Source: Splendidivirga corallicola (GTDB lineage Bacteria > Bacteroidota > Bacteroidia > Cytophagales > Cyclobacteriaceae). Taken from it: 64,000 nucleotides of DNA. Of the stretch, positions 26,600-35,447 are shown piece after piece. The translations under genes were made by a program, and so were the position numbers. Under the pieces are notes generated by a model that did not search any database, was not told the DNA's origin, and was given only the letters and a program-made list of their open reading frames with translations. The stretch lies in contig JAUJEA010000002.1 in NCBI GenBank assembly GCA_030442035.1, positions 558,001-622,000 of the forward strand. Reading direction: 5' to 3'. How positions within the stretch are numbered: position 1 is the first letter of the stretch; every line of letters starts with the position of its first letter.

Positions 26600-28981
26600 T
26601 CAAAAAAGGATCCTGTACTGTAATTCAGGCAAAAAACCTTGTTGAAAAACTGTTCGTGTCACATCCTCTTTGATACTGTATACCCTTTCGAATTCATTAT
26701 TCCTGTTGATGAAATTCTGAATATCCAATGAAATCTGGTGGGTCACATTTCCGCGATTGATGGCATAGCTAAATTTGACATCCGGACGAACATAGGGCTT
26801 AAACTGATCTTCATAGGCCCTGTCCTCCTGAAGCACTGTCTTCAGCAGTAATTGACTCTGTGCCACGTCAATTGGTGTAAATCGTTTTCCTCCTGCAAAA
26901 GTGGTTTTGAAGTCAATGGAAAAGGTATTTTTGTTGTTAATTTTGAACTCTTTTCCAGCAAGCACATTCACAATATAATTGCCGTTAAATGCTGTATTCC
27001 GGTCAATATCATCACTTCCTTTATACTTTGAATCAAACAGACTGGTGGTCATGAGAAAATAATAGTCTCTGTTAAAAAAACGTTCCAGTGTTATTTCCAA
27101 TCCCAGATTTCTTCCACTCCCTTCATTAACCAAAACATCCTTATCTGATGGATAAATCGCAAAATCAGCCCCTTCATTTAACACAGAATAGGAGGAACTG
27201 GAGCGCTCAACAGGGATGTTGTACAAGCGTTGATAATAGGCTTCAATTTTCAAACGTAAATTTTCATTCAATTTGTTATCATAAGCTATGATGTAATGTT
27301 GGCTTTTAAGGAAATCCAAATCTCTGTTTTTTTGCAGGATTTCTCCATTAGGCAATTCCTCTTCTATGAAATAGGCATAAACCGGTATGGATTGACTATG
27401 AAGCCCAAATGCAGCACTAAAACTTTGATCTGGGTTAAGCTGCCATTTTAAACCAAGTCGGGGTTCCACTACTGTTTTACTTGTTAAAGTGAGATGCTGT
27501 GCATGTAGCCCTGTGTTAAGTGTCAAGGTATTGTTGAACCGATGTTGCCATTGAGAATAGGCACACACTAAATAAGTATTTCCATCAAAATTTGTGGTAA
27601 GTATATGCGTTCCATTCTGATTTTCTTTATTCCAAGAATCACCAACAATGTAATCGATTTGAAGGCCACTATTTAGCGTATTCTTAGCTGAGAATTTCTG
27701 ATTAAAGTTATAGGCCAACTTATAACGATCTTCATTGAACTCTCCAAAATCGGCCCTGGATAGCGTTTGGTAATCCGGAGCATTAAGTGTATCGATACGG
27801 TAAGTATTCGTATTTCGTGAAACTGCCAAGGTTAATTTCCCATAAGCCTTTTTATTAAAAAAATGATTGAATGAAACACCAACTACTCCCGTTGCAGTCT
27901 CATTTTTTAGATCAGCCGGACGATCTATGCTAAAAAAGTCTTCAACGTTCTCCTGTTCGCTATCCTTTAAATGAATGTTGGCGTTCCCTCCCAATCCAAA
28001 CACGGAGATTGTATTATTTTTGGTCCCAACCGCAAAATTTAATTTAAAAGCCAAATCCTGATATTGAGGCACCGCGTTCACTCCGCTCGCAAATGAAAAG
28101 CCCAGAGCATCAAAAACAGCCAGTGTTGAATACCGATAGTTGAAAAGATAGGACGATTTTGAGGATTTGGAGAATGGACCTTCGGCAGCGAACTCAATTC
28201 CCCTAAAGCCAATTTGAGTAGCAAACTCCTGCTTTTCATTGTTACCGTTCCTCATATAAATATCAAAAACACCGCTGATCGCCTCTCCAAATTCTGCAGG
28301 GAAAGCACCCGTCAGGAAATCAGAGCTGGAGAGAATATTCTGACTTAGCATGCTAATACCTCCTCCGGAAGAACCAAAAGTTCCGAAATGATTTGGGTTA
28401 GGAATTGGTATTCCTTCCAATCTGTATTGAAGGCCACTGGGAGAATTTCCTCTGATAACAATGTCATTTCTGATATCTCCTGATGAAGCTACACCAGCAT
28501 AATTCTGAGCCATTCTGGCGGGATCATTGAAAGTACCTGCAAATCTTGTAGCCTCTTCCAGACTAAAAGATCTTGCACTAACAGTGGTTAATTCATTTAG
28601 TGCCTCATCTTTAATTTTTGAAGCTTTAATTTCAATGGCATCCAAATTCTGTACCTCTTCTAACAGTTCAATCTTCAAGACCACTTCTTTACCAGCGTGA
28701 ACCATAATGTTATTGAGTGTAACAGGTACATAACCAATAAAACTGATTTGGATGGATTGCCTTCCGACAGGAATATTCTCCAGTCGAAAATCACCATTCA
28801 TATCAGTACTGGTTCCCTTGATTGGATCTGAGTTGAGCAATAGCACCGTGGCACCAGGTATAGCTGATTGGGACTGCTGGTCCAATACATGTCCTCTAAT
28901 GGTTTGATTGGGACTTTGCCCCCTGGTTGTCACTATTGAAATCAACAATAACATTATTAATGAGTATAAGATTTTGAGCAT
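26600..28981 (-). CDS. TonB-dependent receptor with carboxypeptidase-like N-domain
   Basis: A 793-residue outer-membrane receptor. It has a signal peptide (1-21), a carboxypeptidase-regulatory-like domain (about 26-110: IRGHVLDQQSQSAIPGATVL), a plug (about 120-240: DIRNDIVIRGNSPSGLQYRL) and a barrel ending in LPELQYRILF. It lacks the SusC signature and has no SusD partner, so it belongs to the CirA/FecA-like group. It shares an operon with a secreted Ig-like protein upstream and a LytS/LytTR pair downstream. The ligand is unknown. Confidence 0.92.
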   Translation of the reverse strand: MLKILYSLIMLLLISIVTTRGQSPNQTIRGHVLDQQSQSAIPGATVLLLNSDPIKGTSTDMNGDFRLENIPVGRQSIQISFIGYVPVTLNNIMVHAGKEVVLKIELLEEVQNLDAIEIKASKIKDEALNELTTVSARSFSLEEATRFAGTFNDPARMAQNYAGVASSGDIRNDIVIRGNSPSGLQYRLEGIPIPNPNHFGTFGSSGGGISMLSQNILSSSDFLTGAFPAEFGEAISGVFDIYMRNGNNEKQEFATQIGFRGIEFAAEGPFSKSSKSSYLFNYRYSTLAVFDALGFSFASGVNAVPQYQDLAFKLNFAVGTKNNTISVFGLGGNANIHLKDSEQENVEDFFSIDRPADLKNETATGVVGVSFNHFFNKKAYGKLTLAVSRNTNTYRIDTLNAPDYQTLSRADFGEFNEDRYKLAYNFNQKFSAKNTLNSGLQIDYIVGDSWNKENQNGTHILTTNFDGNTYLVCAYSQWQHRFNNTLTLNTGLHAQHLTLTSKTVVEPRLGLKWQLNPDQSFSAAFGLHSQSIPVYAYFIEEELPNGEILQKNRDLDFLKSQHYIIAYDNKLNENLRLKIEAYYQRLYNIPVERSSSSYSVLNEGADFAIYPSDKDVLVNEGSGRNLGLEITLERFFNRDYYFLMTTSLFDSKYKGSDDIDRNTAFNGNYIVNVLAGKEFKINNKNTFSIDFKTTFAGGKRFTPIDVAQSQLLLKTVLQEDRAYEDQFKPYVRPDVKFSYAINRGNVTHQISLDIQNFINRNNEFERVYSIKEDVTRTVFQQGFLPELQYRILF

Positions 28982-29007
28982 TTTGATCCTGTTTGTTGTT
29001 TTGTTGT

Positions 29008-29403
29008 TTAGCTTTTATTGACCTTGAGTGAAATGACCACACTTTTCACTTGATGCGCATTTTTCCCTTTTGCTGAAAGGATTATACTATAATTGCCTGG
29101 TTCAACGTTTTGCTCGGCTGTTACATACATGGAGTATACATCCTGATTCTCTTTAGCATCTATCTTAACAGTTATGCCTGTCGGAGCCTTGGCCTGGAAA
29201 TCTCCAAATTTGGTTTTTTTATTCCTCTTGGACCTTACCAACCATAGGTCGGTAGAAATATCATGACCAGGTTTCAATTCATATTGATATGTCTCCAGGC
29301 GCAGCACTGCGCCGCTTTTAGGAGGATCAAATTGTTGGGCCTGTACCTGTGAAGCACCTGCCATCAATAGAAGTGTAATGATGAATACAAATATTTTTTT
29401 CAT
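29008..29403 (-). CDS. Small secreted Ig-like protein
   Basis: A 131-residue protein from the ATG at 29401-29403, chosen because MKKIFVFIITLLLMAGASQV is a clean signal peptide and GGAAACC lies just before it. A longer frame to 29460 would bury the signal. The mature domain is beta-rich with VTAEQNVEPGNYSIILSAKG and VKSVVISLKVN at the end, which resembles a bacterial Ig or NEW3-like sandwich. It is the first gene of the operon with the receptor and the two-component pair. I do not recognise a specific family. Confidence 0.75.
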   Translation of the reverse strand: MKKIFVFIITLLLMAGASQVQAQQFDPPKSGAVLRLETYQYELKPGHDISTDLWLVRSKRNKKTKFGDFQAKAPTGITVKIDAKENQDVYSMYVTAEQNVEPGNYSIILSAKGKNAHQVKSVVISLKVNKS

Positions 29404-30072
29404 GGTTTCCACGGTTTTATGAGTTTTTCCTATCATAATATTCGATCTAAAATCTGGCATGGTGAAGCCAATTCCTTTGGAGTGTGGAACTATTCTGTTG
29501 GATTGTAAAATTTTATTCTTGGATCGTGAGCGCTAAGAACGTCTTAATTGAATAGTCGCAGGCTGAAGCCTGCATATAAAAAAGGGTGTTGAAAGGCTTT
29601 AGCCTAAAAATTTCAAATTATTATCAAATGAAGAGGGGATATTCAAAAACAAGAAATAGAATCTTATATGAACATTTCGCTACAAGGCAACACATTATTT
29701 TGGCTAAAACCTCTTCATAACTTTTTTTCCGGATAAATCCCGAGGTAATTTAAAACCTCATTGACAAAAAAGTAAAACTAAAATTGGTAGTTCAATCGTA
29801 GACAACAAAATCAATATGATCTCTTTATCCAAAGATCGATTTCAGCATGATAATTTTCTATTGGGAACTCCAGATGTCTGCCATCAATTATCCTTTTAAA
29901 ATATTAGCAGCCATTCAAACCAACGATATTTGAATCGCATAATTTTAAAAATTCAAGTGATTCCCTGGTTTAATCAGCCCTTTCATATCTCCAATTAATC
30001 CTACTTTATAAATTGAGGAATTTTGGCTAATTTGATCAATATTATTGCAACAAACCTAAAAACGAACCCTAG
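29404..30072. other. Long intergenic region with REP-like hairpins
   Basis: About 670 bp without a convincing gene, between divergent transcripts. It holds the REP-like pair at 29558-29605 and is otherwise AT-rich. Promoters for both neighbours must lie here, but no clear TAnnTTTG element was found. Confidence 0.5.
29558..29605. repeat. REP-like pair of small hairpins
   Basis: GCAGGC-TGAA-GCCTGC (29558-29573) and AGGC-TTTA-GCCT (29594-29605) are two hairpins with a shared AGGCT core in opposite orientation, 20 bp apart. The arrangement resembles extragenic palindromic elements mobilised by RAYT-type transposases in other bacteria. I found no further copies and no RAYT gene in the window. Confidence 0.5.
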
Positions 30073-31542
30073 ATGAAACATTTATTTTCACTTAAATCAC
30101 TCATTCTAATTTTATCAGTTTCCCTGGCCTATAACCTGTCCTATGCTCAAAAACTATCCAAACTCAAAAAGGCAACTTTACAGGAGGTAGAAGGCTTGCG
30201 GGATGAAGTACAAAGCATGGCTGAAAGCCTTTGGCAATATTCCGAAACCGCTCTCTTTGAACATAAATCATGCAATTTATTGATCTCGAAACTAGAAAAT
30301 GCTGGTTTCACAATTGAGAAAGGCGTTGCTGATATGCCCACTGCCTTTGTTGCTTCCTATGGTCAGGGACAACCGATCATTGGCATTTTAGCCGAGTATG
30401 ATGCACTCCCTGGAGTGGGTAATGCCCCGGCTCCGGAGAAAAAAGGTAGGGATGATGGTATCACAAGTGGCCATGGTTGCGGGCACAATTTATTCGGTGC
30501 CGCCACTGTAGGATCAGCCATAGCCATTAAACAGATCATGGAGAAACAAAATCTAAAAGGAACCATCAGGCTATATGGTTGTCCAGCCGAAGAAACAGTG
30601 ATAGGTAAAGTATACATGGCCAAGGCCGGACTTTTTGATGATTTAGATGCTGCCTTGCATTGGCACCCCAGCACTGAAACCCAAGCCTGGAACCGGACCG
30701 GCAATGCTATGAATAATTTTTCAGTGGAGTTTTATGGCATATCTGCTCATGGTGCCGCTGATCCGTGGAATGGAAGAAGTGCACTTGATGCTGTTGAATT
30801 AATGAATTATGGCGTGAACCTGATGCGAGAGCATGTTGAACCAACTACGCGTATTCATTATGTGATACCTAATGCCGGTGAAGCACCCAATGTGGTTCCT
30901 TCTTACGCCAAGGTATGGTATTATGTCAGGGACATCACCCGGGACAAAGTTGAAAAGCTGTATGATCGATTACTCAAAATTGCAGAAGGTGCTGCTATGG
31001 CCACTGAAACTGAATTTAAAGTAAGTTTATTCACCGGAGTTCATGAAGTATTGTCCAATGAACCTTTGCTAAAAGAGATACAGACCAATATGGAATTATT
31101 GGGCCCAATTCAATTTACAGAAGAAGAACAGCAATGGGCTAAAACGATGCAAAAGGCGTCAGGTAAAGAAGAAGTGGGTTTGAAAGGAGAAATAAAGCCG
31201 CTGAAGGATGAAATCCCCGGTCATCGCGGAGGTGGGTCCACTGATGTAGCAGAGGTAAGCTACATAACGCCTACCAGTGGTTTTAGTGCTACAAGTGCAC
31301 CATTTGGCATTCCGTGGCACAGTTGGCAGGCATCAGCGAGTCATGGCACATCCATTGGTCATAAAAGTGCTCAGTTTGCTACCAAACTTTTAGCCATTAC
31401 CGGGATTGAAATGCTAACAAATGAAAAATTGCTGGAAGCGGCGAAATCAGATTTCAAAGAAAGGACTAAAGGAGAGCCTTATAAATGTCCGATACCACAG
31501 GATCAAAAACCACCACTTCCGGATACTGCTTCCGGCAATTGA
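30073..31542 (+). CDS. Exported M20-family amidohydrolase (AbgB-like)
   Basis: A 489-residue protein with a signal peptide ending LSYAQ at about residue 26. The M20 metal ligands are recognisable: AEYDALPGVGNAP, GHGCGHNLFGAA, CPAEETV with the catalytic Glu, and LHWHPST. A dimerisation domain follows (NNFSVEFYGISAHGAADPWN). The family splits N-acyl or aminobenzoyl-glutamate-type amides; AbgB is the closest named relative by architecture. The export signal places it in the periplasm or outside, unlike cytosolic AbgB. The C-terminal tail is Pro-rich and unique. Confidence 0.88.
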   Translation: MKHLFSLKSLILILSVSLAYNLSYAQKLSKLKKATLQEVEGLRDEVQSMAESLWQYSETALFEHKSCNLLISKLENAGFTIEKGVADMPTAFVASYGQGQPIIGILAEYDALPGVGNAPAPEKKGRDDGITSGHGCGHNLFGAATVGSAIAIKQIMEKQNLKGTIRLYGCPAEETVIGKVYMAKAGLFDDLDAALHWHPSTETQAWNRTGNAMNNFSVEFYGISAHGAADPWNGRSALDAVELMNYGVNLMREHVEPTTRIHYVIPNAGEAPNVVPSYAKVWYYVRDITRDKVEKLYDRLLKIAEGAAMATETEFKVSLFTGVHEVLSNEPLLKEIQTNMELLGPIQFTEEEQQWAKTMQKASGKEEVGLKGEIKPLKDEIPGHRGGGSTDVAEVSYITPTSGFSATSAPFGIPWHSWQASASHGTSIGHKSAQFATKLLAITGIEMLTNEKLLEAAKSDFKERTKGEPYKCPIPQDQKPPLPDTASGN

Positions 31543-31581
31543 TGGTTCATTTCTATTGTTGGAGGTCAGATAAGGCCTCCA

Positions 31582-33105
31582 TCAGTTATTCCTGTCATTC
31601 AAATCGTTTTTCCAGTTAGGTACCGGTGGTTTAATTCCTAACTCGGTTAATTTAATAATAAAATCCAGGTGGTAGCTATTCATTTTTCGCATGAGGTCGT
31701 TGAGTTGTGCCATGCGAACTGCTGCTTCCTGCATAAGGTTTTTGCTTTCTTCCTCGTCCTGCTTTAATTCATGGTACTCGGAAGAAAGCCTGGCATAAGA
31801 AGACTTCATGGTCTCATAAGCTTCTTTAAAATCTTCCAGACTGGATTGATGTTCCAGCTGTCTGTATTGTTTCTTTCTGTATCTTAAATAAGATACAATT
31901 CCAATGATCAAAGAAAACATCAGAATAACCGCTGTGATCAGGTATAAAGTATCTTGATTTCTGGCTTCCAGTTGCTTCTTTTCTTCTTCGGAATAGTATT
32001 GAGTAACCGCAGCATGGAGTGCAAATTTGTTTTTCTGACTTTCCAGCGAAGAGGTGATCTCATTGAATAAGGCATTTTGATTGGTCTGCATCTCCAGGTA
32101 TTTGAGCAGATCGGAACGGTCGAAAAATTTTTCATATTTTCTGTCGTGTGCTACATCCTGTATAAAGGCCAATGATTCGGAAAGTGTTTGATTTACTTCA
32201 TTGGTATTCATATTAGCAATAGCCACTTTCAGATCACTTACGTTAGATCCAAAGTCCTCATGATCAAGTGCCATTTTTGTCAAAAGCAATTGAGTCGATA
32301 ATATTCGCTCAGGATCACCTTCCGCTTTTTTGGCGGTCATAGCCTGCCATAAAAAATCCCTGGCTTGATCATAATTACCTTGCATAAAATAGGACTCACC
32401 TATGTTATGAAGGGCCATCCCAATGGCTCTTTCATTTTCCTGTTCACGCGCCATAGAAAGAACAATTTGATATTGTTCTATGGCGCTGCTGTATTTATGT
32501 TGTTCATAAAAAAGGATTCCCATTCGGTTATAGGCACACCGTTGCATGACCGGACTGCCTATCGAAATGGTCCGATTCAGGTAGCTTTCTGCACTATCAT
32601 ATTTTTGGAGCCGGATATAACACATCCCCATGTCATAGGAAGCGCTTGAGGTTTTTTTGATTTGATTTTCCTGCAAATAAAGATTGAGCGCTTCTTTGTA
32701 AAAAGTTAAAGCATTTTCATAGTCTCCAACTTTTTTAAATATCCTGGCAATGTTGTAATAGGCACTTGCAATATCTGGATACCTTGATAACTTTCTATAT
32801 AAGTCCAGGGCATTGAAGAAATGTTTAATACTCGCTGATAGATCTCCCGAGCTTTTTGTAATGAATGCAATAGACCATGTAGCATCAGCTTGTCGAGATT
32901 TGTCTCCTTCTTCAATTGAAATAGCTAGCAATTGATTTGCATAATCCAGAGCAATGTCCGGAGAGTCTTTATGATACTTTTTAACCTGACTCCAAAGTGT
33001 ATCCATCTTCTCTTGATTCTCGGATAAGTCATTTATCTGAGCTTTGCTATTTCCAATAGCCATAAGAAAAATACAAAGCACTCCTAAAACTCTAAAAAGT
33101 TTCAT
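31582..33105 (-). CDS. TPR protein with one membrane segment and a cytosolic coiled coil
   Basis: A 507-residue protein. A signal peptide (1-22) is followed by about seven TPR units (about 30-320; for example SASYDMGMCYIRLQKYDSAE and MALHNIGESYFMQGNYDQAR). A membrane helix (LYLITAVILMFSLIIGIVSY, about 383-402) and a coiled coil rich in Glu and Gln (about 405-480) come next. In Bacteroidota this layout usually ends in a histidine kinase or a LuxR/HTH domain. Here it ends about 100 residues after the membrane, with no such domain, so a scaffold or a partner-dependent sensor is likely. The ligand and partner are unknown. Confidence 0.82.
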   Translation of the reverse strand: MKLFRVLGVLCIFLMAIGNSKAQINDLSENQEKMDTLWSQVKKYHKDSPDIALDYANQLLAISIEEGDKSRQADATWSIAFITKSSGDLSASIKHFFNALDLYRKLSRYPDIASAYYNIARIFKKVGDYENALTFYKEALNLYLQENQIKKTSSASYDMGMCYIRLQKYDSAESYLNRTISIGSPVMQRCAYNRMGILFYEQHKYSSAIEQYQIVLSMAREQENERAIGMALHNIGESYFMQGNYDQARDFLWQAMTAKKAEGDPERILSTQLLLTKMALDHEDFGSNVSDLKVAIANMNTNEVNQTLSESLAFIQDVAHDRKYEKFFDRSDLLKYLEMQTNQNALFNEITSSLESQKNKFALHAAVTQYYSEEEKKQLEARNQDTLYLITAVILMFSLIIGIVSYLRYRKKQYRQLEHQSSLEDFKEAYETMKSSYARLSSEYHELKQDEEESKNLMQEAAVRMAQLNDLMRKMNSYHLDFIIKLTELGIKPPVPNWKNDLNDRNN

Positions 33106-33132
33106 AAGTCAAACGGATATAAATTTTCAAAC

Positions 33133-33162
33133 ATAGCACAGTAGTGGTAACTACTGTGCTAT
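33133..33162. terminator. Perfect 13-bp hairpin between lipoprotein and TPR genes
   Basis: TAGCACAGTAGT (33134-33145) and ACTACTGTGCTA (33150-33161) are perfectly complementary around a GGTA loop, with one more A-T pair outside. It sits 6 bp beyond the small lipoprotein stop and 28 bp before the TPR start, so it may terminate or attenuate transcription between them. There is no T-run. Confidence 0.6.
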
Positions 33163-33167
33163 TCTAT

Positions 33168-33341
33168 TTAATCTTTATTTTCTCCAAGTACTCCTAGATC
33201 TTCTTCCGAATCTTCATCGTCACTTACTTCAATATGTGGTACATCGATCTCAGGTTTTACTTCTTCAGCAGGATCCTCAGCACAGCCGGAAAAGGTTAAT
33301 GATAGTCCAATAATCGCTAGTAAATACAGTAAATTTCTCAT
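33168..33341 (-). CDS. Small acidic lipoprotein (57 residues)
   Basis: An ATG at 33339-33341 opens MRNLLYLLAIIGLSLTFSGC, a clean lipoprotein signal with the acylated Cys at residue 20. The 37-residue mature part is strongly acidic (HIEVSDDEDSEEDLG) and has no further hydrophobic segment. No family is recognised. It precedes the TPR membrane protein gene on the same strand by 62 bp, so the two may be functionally linked. Confidence rests on the signal and the composition. Confidence 0.7.
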   Translation of the reverse strand: MRNLLYLLAIIGLSLTFSGCAEDPAEEVKPEIDVPHIEVSDDEDSEEDLGVLGENKD

Positions 33342-33642
33342 AATGATATGAATATTTGGTTAAACATTCAATCAATTTAATGCATGCGAATCAGCAATAA
33401 AATGGGGGGCCAAAGCGGTTGGAACAGGGATGTTGAGCTGGTTGACAATATGCAGAAAAAGGGGTAATTTTTTACCCCAAACGTTGAAAAAAACGGACTA
33501 AAAAATTTTTATGCAATTTTACCTTTTTTATTACTTCAATCGATCTTTTTTGTTACTGTAATCCTTTTTGGTAACACTTTTTCACAAAAAAAGATTTTCT
33601 GTAAAATTCATTACTGAAGTCAAACAAAAACTCCAGGAAGCG
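33342..33642. other. Intergenic region, no gene called
   Basis: About 300 bp between the TM2 gene and the small lipoprotein. T- and A-runs dominate. One minus-strand stretch (about 33375-33495) translates to the protein-like LPLFLHIVNQLNIPVPTALA but has no start codon after the preceding stop. Confidence 0.4.
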
Positions 33643-34002
33643 CTAACTATCACTTTTGTCCTTCATCATGATAGCCACTTCATAGGCTTGTTTTTGGTTG
33701 AACTCAAAAGTCATGCTTTGATAGTTGATAAGGTCCACGATGGTTCCTATTAAACAGAGCCCTCCGGTGAGAAGATACAAAAGCCCCATACCGATTTGTC
33801 CCAGAATAAATCTTTGCACTCCCGCTACTACCACAAATCCCAGTATCGTGGTAACTAAAATCAACGTGGGATCTTTTCTTCTTGCTCTATAAATGGTTGC
33901 AAAGGATCGCGCTTTTTCATCTTCCATATCCTTGATGATTTCTTGTACATAAGCCATTTCCTGACCCTGTAACTCAGGAAGTATATCAATGATTTTTGCC
34001 AT
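33643..34002 (-). CDS. TM2-domain membrane protein
   Basis: A 119-residue protein. After a soluble N-terminal part (about 1-45) come two membrane helices joined by a short loop. The TM2 motif is visible as GFVVVAGVQRFILGQIGMGL, followed by LLTGGLCLIGTIVDLI. The function of bacterial TM2 proteins is unknown. The start codon lies inside the preceding DUF2752 gene (17-bp overlap), so the two are translationally coupled, a pairing common in this phylum. Confidence 0.9.
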   Translation of the reverse strand: MAKIIDILPELQGQEMAYVQEIIKDMEDEKARSFATIYRARRKDPTLILVTTILGFVVVAGVQRFILGQIGMGLLYLLTGGLCLIGTIVDLINYQSMTFEFNQKQAYEVAIMMKDKSDS

Positions 34003-34333
34003 TTTTCTTAAAATAATGATGGTTAAATGATTGTTTAAAAAGTTGTATTATTCTAAAGCATAATACTAAAAATGCCATAATTCCCAGAGGGTGTTCATAC
34101 AATGATCTGGAAATTTCACCATGGAGAAAATAGGCAATGGACCTGCCCAAACCACATCCCGGGCAAAATTCAAATCCCAAATGATGAAAGAAACATAATG
34201 TGAAATGTGCATTAGTTCCAGGGTAAAAAAAGGCTAAACAAATCAACCCTATTAACCAGATGAAACCCTCCAGCGGTAAGTATTTTCTTATTTTTAAAAA
34301 TGATTCCAAGTTCAATATTGCAAGCTCGAACAT
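33986..34333 (-). CDS. DUF2752 membrane protein
   Basis: A 115-residue protein with the DUF2752 signature CPGCGLGRSIAYFLHGEISR followed by SLYEHPLG, preceded by a helix (FIWLIGLICLAFFYPG) and ending in a helix and a basic tail. The function is unknown. It overlaps the TM2 gene by 17 bp. The ATG at 34331-34333 is used. Confidence 0.9.
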   Translation of the reverse strand: MFELAILNLESFLKIRKYLPLEGFIWLIGLICLAFFYPGTNAHFTLCFFHHLGFEFCPGCGLGRSIAYFLHGEISRSLYEHPLGIMAFLVLCFRIIQLFKQSFNHHYFKKNGKNH

Positions 34334-34413
34334 TTCTCCGGTTCAAACTTGCCGGCTCAGTTTAATTGCTTGGGTCAATATAAACAAATTTTTCCTATAT
34401 CCTGAATAGTGTT

Positions 34414-35223
34414 TCATTTATGGATCTTCTCACCACAATGAGGGCAATATTTGACTGATTTAGCTTCCTCTTTCTTTGTACCGCTGAACTTGTCCATAAA
34501 TTCGGAACTGATAAGCCCCGTAGGCAATGCAACCATACCAATTCCCAAAATCGCAATGATCGAACTCAGAATTTTACCCCATTCCGTTACCGGATAAACA
34601 TCACCGTACCCTACTGTAGTTAATGTAGCAATGGCCCACCAAAAAGTCGCAAGAATGTTGGGGAATGCTTCCGGTTGAATACTCCCCTCTATATAAAACA
34701 TCAACGTAGAAGAGATAAATAGCAAAACAAAGCTCATAAATAAGGTCACGCCTAATTCTGCTTTCTTTTCCTTGATCACATCCATAATTAGTTTTAGTGA
34801 GCTTGAATAACGGTTAAGTTTGAATATCCTGATGAGCCGCACTACTCTCAAGATTCTCACAAAACGCATATCGAAGGCAATAATCAGCGGTAAATAGAAT
34901 GGCAGGATTGCTAACAGGTCGATTAAGCCAAGTGGTGAAAAAATGAACTTCGACATTGCCTTCAGCTTATTAGACTCTTTGTACAAAAGGTCACAGGTCC
35001 ATATCCTCAGGAGGTATTCAATTGTAAAGACCGCCACGGAAAATATTTCGAAATCATGAAAAAAATCTGAATAGGCATCCCTGGCGCCTTTAAAGGATTC
35101 CAGTATAATGGCCAAAACATTGAGCAAGATCAAGATCATAACGAAAAGACTGAATGCTCCATTTAGTTTGCTTGCATTTTTATCTTGATGTATTATTTCA
35201 AAAATTTTTCTTCGTAGGCTCAT
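34414..35223 (-). CDS. Voltage-gated potassium channel with zinc-ribbon tail
   Basis: A 269-residue ion transporter. Segments S1-S4 lie at about 20-150; S4 is marked by regularly spaced Arg in RFVRILRVVRLIRIFKLNR. S5, a pore loop and S6 follow. The selectivity filter is TLTTVGYGDVYPVT, which indicates K+ selectivity. The C-terminus KYCPHCGEKIHK is a CxxC half zinc ribbon, not part of the usual channel core. No RCK domain is present. It appears to be a single-gene transcript. Confidence 0.92.
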   Translation of the reverse strand: MSLRRKIFEIIHQDKNASKLNGAFSLFVMILILLNVLAIILESFKGARDAYSDFFHDFEIFSVAVFTIEYLLRIWTCDLLYKESNKLKAMSKFIFSPLGLIDLLAILPFYLPLIIAFDMRFVRILRVVRLIRIFKLNRYSSSLKLIMDVIKEKKAELGVTLFMSFVLLFISSTLMFYIEGSIQPEAFPNILATFWWAIATLTTVGYGDVYPVTEWGKILSSIIAILGIGMVALPTGLISSEFMDKFSGTKKEEAKSVKYCPHCGEKIHK

Positions 35224-35447
35224 GGTAACTTTGTTAGAATCTGTAGATCAAATAATTAGGAATTTAAAATTCAATGAATTAGTCCTAATTTAAAGAAACG
35301 ACCCGAATCTTTCATTTTTTGGAAAGTACAGTTTCAGCACATGTATATAACGATTCGGTACATATATTTTCCAATTCGTCATTTCGGACTTCAAATGAAC
35401 AACGTAAATAGTGATATTTAAAATGACCCAAAATAAAACTTAAGATT

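Noticed and set aside
33375-33495. Protein-like minus-strand stretch (LPLFLHIVNQLNIPVPTALA)
   Set aside because: It has a stop upstream and no start codon; it may be a decayed gene tail, but nothing else supports it.
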